Source of the DNA: Casuarius casuarius
Lineage: Eukaryota > Chordata > Aves > Casuariiformes > Casuariidae
Direction of reading: 5' to 3'
Assembly (NCBI GenBank): GCA_003342895.1
Contig: PTFA01000230.1
Location: forward strand, 124,001-188,000
DNA length: 64,000 nt
This document shows positions 63,636-64,000 of the stretch, in pieces. How positions within the stretch are numbered: the stretch's first letter is position 1; each line of letters begins with the position of its first letter. Both the position numbers and the translations under genes were made by a program. The notes beneath the pieces were generated by a model. That model made no database searches, was not told the origin of the DNA, and saw nothing but the letters and a program-made list of their open reading frames with translations.

Positions 63636-64000
63636 CTGCAATAGAATAATCCCACAGATTTATCCCACATCACACTCCTTTCATTGTGGCATATTATGCC
63701 GAAAGTCACTTTTCTTTACAAAGTTTGGTGAGAGGCAGCCTGGTTTCAGTTTTGTTCTTAACTCATTCTCTCATTTTTTAGCATTGCAGAGCTTTGGAGA
63801 ACACTGTTTGACTCGAACCCTCCTCCTCCTGCCCCAATGCATGTTAAATACCACGGCAGATGAGAGCAACAGCTCTCATCTGTTTCCGTACTTCCGTGTT
63901 TTTCCTTGAGATTGCCCAGTCTCATTAAGTTCAATGGAAAGCAGGGTTAGGGTTTTGCTAAAAGCCCAATTCTGGCACAGTTAGTTGAACGTTAAAAGGT

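Noticed and set aside
1..64000. CRISPR arrays, bacterial operons, phage or plasmid features
   Set aside because: Spliced vertebrate genes throughout and no regularly spaced direct repeats. None of these applies.

Overview
The window is vertebrate nuclear DNA and almost certainly avian. It has large introns with GT-AG splice sites, CpG-island first exons, and CR1 LINE copies ending in the avian-type ATTCTGTG 3' terminus. The gene order matches the bird clade B (ovalbumin-type) serpin cluster next to WRNIP1. I could not determine the species. The assembly has one ambiguous base, an N at 32444.

Layout from left to right: (1) 71-5153 (+), the last five coding exons of a SERPINB10/MENT-like serpin whose start lies left of the window; (2) 6835-8700, a decayed CR1 LINE with an unusual tail; (3) 13667-22106 (+), a complete seven-coding-exon MENT-like serpin (407 aa), including a separate exon for a strongly basic C-D interhelical loop; (4) 22900-23300, a CpG island and noncoding exon 1, then 26222-34566 (+), a complete SERPINB6 (379 aa, reactive centre Arg-Cys); (5) 36190-36520, a CpG island and exon 1, then 38944-45312 (+), a complete SERPINB1 (378 aa, reactive centre Cys-Met), with a second CR1 copy in its first intron; (6) about 46.5-54.8 kb, intergenic sequence in which I recognise no gene; (7) 55284-63635 (-), the last four coding exons of WRNIP1, which continues off the right edge and converges on SERPINB1.

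All four serpins share the ov-serpin exon sizes (168, 138, 118, 143, 168 and about 402 nt), which fixes the splice sites well. They are expected to be intracellular serpins without a cleaved signal peptide. SERPINB1 and SERPINB6 restrain granule and lysosomal proteases in the cytosol. MENT-type serpins add a DNA/chromatin-binding loop and act in granulocyte nuclei. WRNIP1 is an unrelated AAA+ replication-stress ATPase that flanks the cluster. The main points for follow-up are the basic-loop cassette exon, the divergent reactive centres of the two tandem MENT-like paralogs, and two nearly identical CR1 copies that share about 146 bp of non-CR1 sequence past their 3' ends.
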